Source: Owenia fusiformis | Taxonomy: Eukaryota; Annelida; Polychaeta; Sabellida; Oweniidae | DNA: 64,000 bases | Direction: 5' to 3' | NCBI GenBank assembly: GCA_903813345.2 | Contig: CAIIXF020000001.1 | Span: 498,001 to 562,000 of the forward strand | Shown here: positions 59,146-64,000 of the stretch, in pieces | How the letters are laid out: every line of letters starts with the position of its first letter | Numbering within the stretch: the stretch's first letter is position 1 | Notes under the pieces: generated by a model | The model's input: the letters and a program-made list of their open reading frames with translations, nothing else | Databases searched by the model: none | Told to the model about the DNA's origin: nothing | Made by a program: the position numbers and the translations under genes

Positions 59146-59690
59146 ACATTCGATCATGCAACAGTACTATCATGATAAGCAATTGTCTTATTCAAATGAC
59201 AAGTTGAACATATCTTCATTTGACTTGCCCTAGTCATTCACGATGTTGCATCATTCATGTCTGAAATCGAACTGATATGAAGAAAAGCTGCTGCTTTTAA
59301 TAATGTAATATAAGTACTAATATAAATCTAGTAGAGGGAAATCATAAATCAATGCTGTCTATTGGCTTGGTGATCTTAAATCAGAAGTGACCTTATAGAT
59401 TATCATCTGATTTGAGAAAGAACTTCCAGATACTTGTGCACAAAGGGGCAATTCGGCATTTGGTTTATCAGGTGAAAATGATAAACTCAATTTAAGTTAA
59501 TAATCCAGGCGACGTTTCAATTAGCATATACAATAAGAAGATCATGCTCGATATTACTTCAATTGATTACTTTAATGCTCATTTCATCACGCTATCTATG
59601 TGCCTATTAACCTGTACTAGATCTAGATTGAAGAAGGCGGCGGCGTAAAGTAAGTCATCAAGTGACTTTACATCACTAGGTGTGGGGGGT

Positions 59691-62600
59691 ATATTGGTTT
59701 GTGTGTAAATATATAGATGATAGTTCAAATTAATACTTTGCTTTATCAAAACGTATCATTTGGACACTAATGTTCTTATTCTTCCAGAACATTAATTAAT
59801 TAACTCAAATTTCATAAAGACTAGCGACGGAAATCGGCCATGACTGTCTTTTTTAGTCAAGTGGCAAAAATCTATATTGTATACGACGCCGCATATTTTT
59901 CCATTGATTGCAAAAGCAAAAAGTATGGTTTTTAACATGATATCCTATGAATATCACAATAACAATTGCATAGTATTGTTTTAAAACTTCAAAATTTCAC
60001 TGCAAAGATCACATTTCTCTTCTTAGTTATTTACTTACATGCTTATTGTTTTAATACCCCGATAAATTAGGATTTATTATTGTTTATCATTGGAGATTTT
60101 TGAGGCAATTGTAGCATTGGAATGAACCCATTGAATTGCTCGCCATATTCTGACAGCCCTTTAGGCCATATATGCAAAAGTGTTAAAGGGTTCAGTGTTA
60201 AGAGTTTATATTCATTTTTCGGAATAATATGATTTGCAAGACGAGGCAAGTATTTGCCAATAATCAAGAATAGGAATTGTATCAATTAATAGCGATCTCA
60301 TCGTTGTAACGAGTATCAATGTCTATGCACTTGGATTGTTTTGATGAATTGCCTTAGGTCAGAATGGCATTAAATTCTTGAGTAATGTTGCAGAGTAAGA
60401 GCCGGGGCATACTATGGTTTTAAAGATTAATTAATTGTACATGTCTTTACTTAAATTACATTTGAATATATATATATTAGTACCCTGAAGTGTTTTCAGC
60501 CATTCTTACCACTGTTTTATGCACAGGAAAAGGTGGATGTCATGGTGGTATAGACAGTATTTAGTATTTACGCACTCTGAGAATAGAAAATTACATTTTA
60601 TTCCTGACTATACGTTTTCAGTCGGTTGGCCCGAGAATAGAAAATGATAAAATAAAACCTATGCATAATTGTTAAAATCAAGTGACGTCGAACGCTAACT
60701 TTGGATATGTGCAGAATGAAGTTATATCAGTATGTCATATACGTTAATTAATCCTCTAGGGAATAATCTGGAACAATATTCAAAATTGCAATTTTCCACT
60801 GTCGTAATGTAATTTGTGTCCTCGGTGTGTTGTTTAGAGGGCTATCAATCGCAAGAGGGCGAAATGACACAAATTTTTATTCACCATACACACCATGTTT
60901 GATTCTTAATTAAGACGACTCCGATAACATTGTATGTTTAATCAACGGAAGTTGTCTTGGTGATAGCAAAAGTGTCAGTCGGTGTTTTTTGTATTTTTCA
61001 CGTGACACGGAAAATGAAAAATGCATTTTTGATGAGACTGCACTGTTGTAAATGCAACTGCAAAATTTAGACGAGTGCAGGCGACTAAGACATGAATGTT
61101 TCTTTATGGACCACTTATTTAATAATAAATTGTTTCATTATACACAGAGGTGAGGAAATAGCGAACTCCTAGATGATTCTAATCCATCGATCTATCCGTA
61201 CTCCCTTGGCTGGCTTTTGTAATTCCCTTAGTTGTTCGTCGTCAGTCGTCATCAATCGGCATTAGTCTGCATCAATTCATATTTTGACAGTTGTTTTGTT
61301 TTGAGTCTTGAGAGGGCCGTTGAGAATTATTGTCCTTGGGATATAGTCTAATAGTCCATTATCGTGACTTTTCGTGACTTCTTAACTACCTGTACATTGT
61401 CTATGCTGGATTCAATTTAATTTTATTATTGCCCATTTCGCATGGTCATGGAAAGATTTACATCTGCCACAATTGCTGATGTTTGTTCGTATAGCCATGA
61501 AGTATTATAAATATTTAGAACGAGGTAAGGTCAAGGAATCAGGCAATACATCATCGATAATGTATCATTTTTAAGTGAATGAAGTTGCATCACAGATACG
61601 CGTTACCACACCGATGAGTGTCCGATTCACGTCGAGCCAATTTGGTAAAAATGCATATAACGTGCATAAGTACAATATGAACAGAGATGTACATATGTAG
61701 CATAAATGCATTGTACTCGTATATAAAATATGAATATAGTGCCAAAATATACTTCTCCAAAAAGGACCGTGATTTTCCTCATAGGTTTACATGTTAACCC
61801 CCATATTTGTTTGAACGACTATTTTCTAGGCTTGAAACAAAAGAAAATCTGATAAAGTGAATAAATCAATATCTTTTCCTTTATCCTTTTTTGAGGAGTA
61901 TATATTATACGAAGAATTCAATCCCAGATGTTTCAGAAAATGAAAGTATATTATTTTCACTGGCAATTTCCAGTTTACATTAAGGTAAGAAACTGTGGTA
62001 AAGCCCATTGCCTAATTTCTGCCAGGTGTAGAAAATTAAATGTCGGAAATATTATCTCTAATTGTTTCCTTCTTGTTTTATATGTATATTTTGTTCAATG
62101 TATTGTATTGTATTTCCTCCTTATAAAAGAAGAGTACAAGAATAAGAATAGTATAAAAGTAATGTTTACATAAAAAAATAACATATGAAATTAGAACAAT
62201 TCAAAGAACGTTTACATAAACGAGAACATATAATATTTAAAACGCATCAATTCATAAAACGTATAAACCATTTTACAAGAGGTATACAGTTCAAGAGCTG
62301 GTTAACATAGTTAAGGTGTAAATGATTTCTGGTATTTTATTTGCATAATGTGATATAAAACATTCCCATGTTTCTGGTTTACAGTCTTGGACAACATCAG
62401 TGGTCCCTCCAAGTAATGTTTCTATCAAAATATTGAACCTTTTTGAACAAGAAAAAATAACAAAAACACTAATCTAATCTGGCTTGCGGAAAAGGATTCC
62501 CGAAAGAGATTATTTCGATGAGACCATATAATTATGTTACATGGACTGATTGTGTTCTTGTCAACTTGAATTAGCATGCTTCACTCTTTATGACCTTGAA

Positions 62601-64000
62601 ATAATAGTCACTTTAGGATCATACCTGACTCAATAAATATTGATTTGCGAACCATTGTGTCAGCCGTCAACACATTTGTATAATTTTTGTGATAATCACT
62701 AAATCAAGTAATGTTTAACTTGGTAACAAACAATTCTAGGTCATATATCCGAGGTGAAATTACTCCAATAGGTATCATAGAGTAATTGTTTAATATATTT
62801 GAAATAACAGTTGTCGTCGGAACTTCACAATGTGTGACTGTAACACTACCTTATTAACTATAAAAAGCCAAACCCAATAGTTTAATTTAGTTTGGTTCAA
62901 TATATTTAATTAATCGACCATCGCATGAGGAACATACCTATTAAGATTTGCATGTTGAACTCTGGCCATCCTTGGGCCAGGAGTAATTCATATTACATGA
63001 GCTGCAATGGAAACAGTGGAGGACCGAGCTTGAAGGATGAGCTCCTCCACTCTCGTGACAACTTTAAAGCTTCGAAATTCTCATGCAAATGTTATTATAA
63101 AAGTTGGAATCTGGGACAATTAAAACATCATAAACCAGCACTCTGAATATAGTGTATTTTTAAATATCGCAGCGTATTCGCATTCGGCGAGACTGACTTT
63201 AGAAATACAAAATGGTTAACACATGTGTTTATAAAGCAGGTTGGATTGTTTTACAGAAACTTGTGCTATATTTGTCGTGGAGTCAACAAATGTAAAACAA
63301 CCTTGTTTCCCTTCGTGGGCCGGTAGGTGTCTCAAAGAATACTATTGCCCTAAGCCATCATTGTATCGTGCATGTCTTGTAACATGGTTTAGATTTATAA
63401 ACATCCAATAAGCTTTGTTTTGTGAGGATGCAGCTGGGGAAATGTTTAATGAATCTCAATTCAATTACTTAATATCTTAATGTAACTCAATTGGGATCAT
63501 GTGGAAGCGCATGCTTTACTTCCAAGATTAGATGTTTGGTTAAAGAAATAGCGCAGAGGATCAGACAGAGCTCGTAGTCAAACTGCCGGTCATTCCAACA
63601 TTAAATATATAACTTTTATAATCAACCACAGCATTGATCTATGAAGACACTTCGAAAATAGTAACTTTGACTTACTGGGCTTATGCCGCGAACAAGCAAT
63701 TGGATGTTAGACTTGGTGTAATAACTCCCTAAGATGTTGCTACAAGATTATCGATTTCAGGATTAAGAACTCTAATTCTGACTTATCAGTTATACCATTA
63801 AAACTGAAAATATGATAATAGCTGCCTACTTGTATAATATTACTGTATATTACCACGGGTGATTTAATGGTGCGTGTTGAGTTGTCTTGCTAATCCATAT
63901 GGAGTTGAATAACTTTTAAAAGATATGCGACAATATGACCAGTCCCAGTAGAAATATGCAATTTTGGATAAAGGTTGCAATGGAAAGAGCAAATAAAACA
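59691..64000. other. Unassigned intergenic DNA to the end of the window
   Basis: 4.3 kb without tandem array or recognisable element. Short ORFs (60067-60285 minus, 61928-62173 plus, 62925-63146 plus) show no motif I can name. A 9-bp-stem hairpin (GTGGAGGA and TCCTCCAC) lies near 63,014-63,051. A purine-free TATATATAT stretch lies near 60,468. Introns or regulatory DNA of a neighbouring gene cannot be excluded. Confidence 0.45.

Larger units (their letters stand above)
54059..59690. repeat. Segmental duplicate B (collinear with 41.9-50.2 kb)
   Basis: Counterpart of duplicate A, with the same block order on the same strand. B lacks the five elements that enlarge A, and instead holds an element-like insertion at about 54.8-55.1 kb and the 56.66-58.39 kb minisatellite. 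Both copies keep a decayed transporter-like fragment on the minus strand. Confidence 0.8.

Noticed and set aside
62380-62475. Possible internal exon after a TTTACAG acceptor
   Set aside because: The frame ends in a stop without a donor site, and the product resembles nothing known to me.

Overview
The window is non-coding, AT-rich eukaryotic DNA from an animal, most likely an invertebrate and plausibly a mollusc or other lophotrochozoan. The evidence is the absence of any long ORF (the longest is 187 codons, inside a tandem repeat), dense minisatellites, Tc1/mariner-type elements with TA target duplications, a tRNA-like element, and tandem families built around a GGCCATTTT core next to GC-rich simple repeats. 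The species guess is an inference from repeat style only. I find no intact protein-coding gene and no functional tRNA or rRNA. What resembles coding sequence is fragments: transposases, a reverse-transcriptase-type C-terminus, an LPxFHxxxxCD transposon-associated protein, and two decayed copies of what looks like a monocarboxylate-transporter-like (SLC16/MFS) gene.

Layout. 0.95-2.2 kb: a CCGT simple repeat followed by a ~135-bp tandem array. 2.4-7.4 kb: a large foldback element with inverted outer arms, a tandem of ~170-bp units, an inverted protein remnant and an ~835-bp inner palindrome. 9.16-9.48 kb: 55-bp array. 10.8-11.6 kb: a tRNA-like element with short inverted termini near a remnant of a MITE (miniature inverted-repeat element) that recurs at 39.1 kb. 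12.0-14.1 kb: 38-bp minisatellite. 18.6-20.7 kb: 40-bp array, mariner-like transposase remnant and a 963-bp TA-flanked element. 21.5-22.6 kb: a palindrome-rich element and a retroelement remnant. 24.1-25.6, 27.1-28.8 and 30.4-30.8 kb: minisatellites of 56, 46 and 59 bp. 31.32-32.56 kb: a complete but dead DD37D (maT-like) mariner element. 33.4-36.8 kb: a recent 1.69-kb direct tandem duplication. 37.7-41.9 kb: a cluster of TA-flanked elements around a CAATA-based array.

41.9-50.2 kb and 54.1-59.7 kb are old collinear duplicates, called A and B here. Copy A was later enlarged by a 162-bp array element, three MITEs and a 1.9-kb TTAA-flanked element; copy B gained a 1.7-kb minisatellite with a 452-bp higher-order repeat. 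50-bp and 31-bp minisatellites lie between the two copies.

About 12 kb (roughly a fifth) of the window is tandem repeat in twelve unrelated arrays, most with 31-59-bp units. No gene network or new defence or metabolic system can be supported. The most informative content is repeat architecture and insertion history. All periods, boundaries and identities were read by eye and are approximate.
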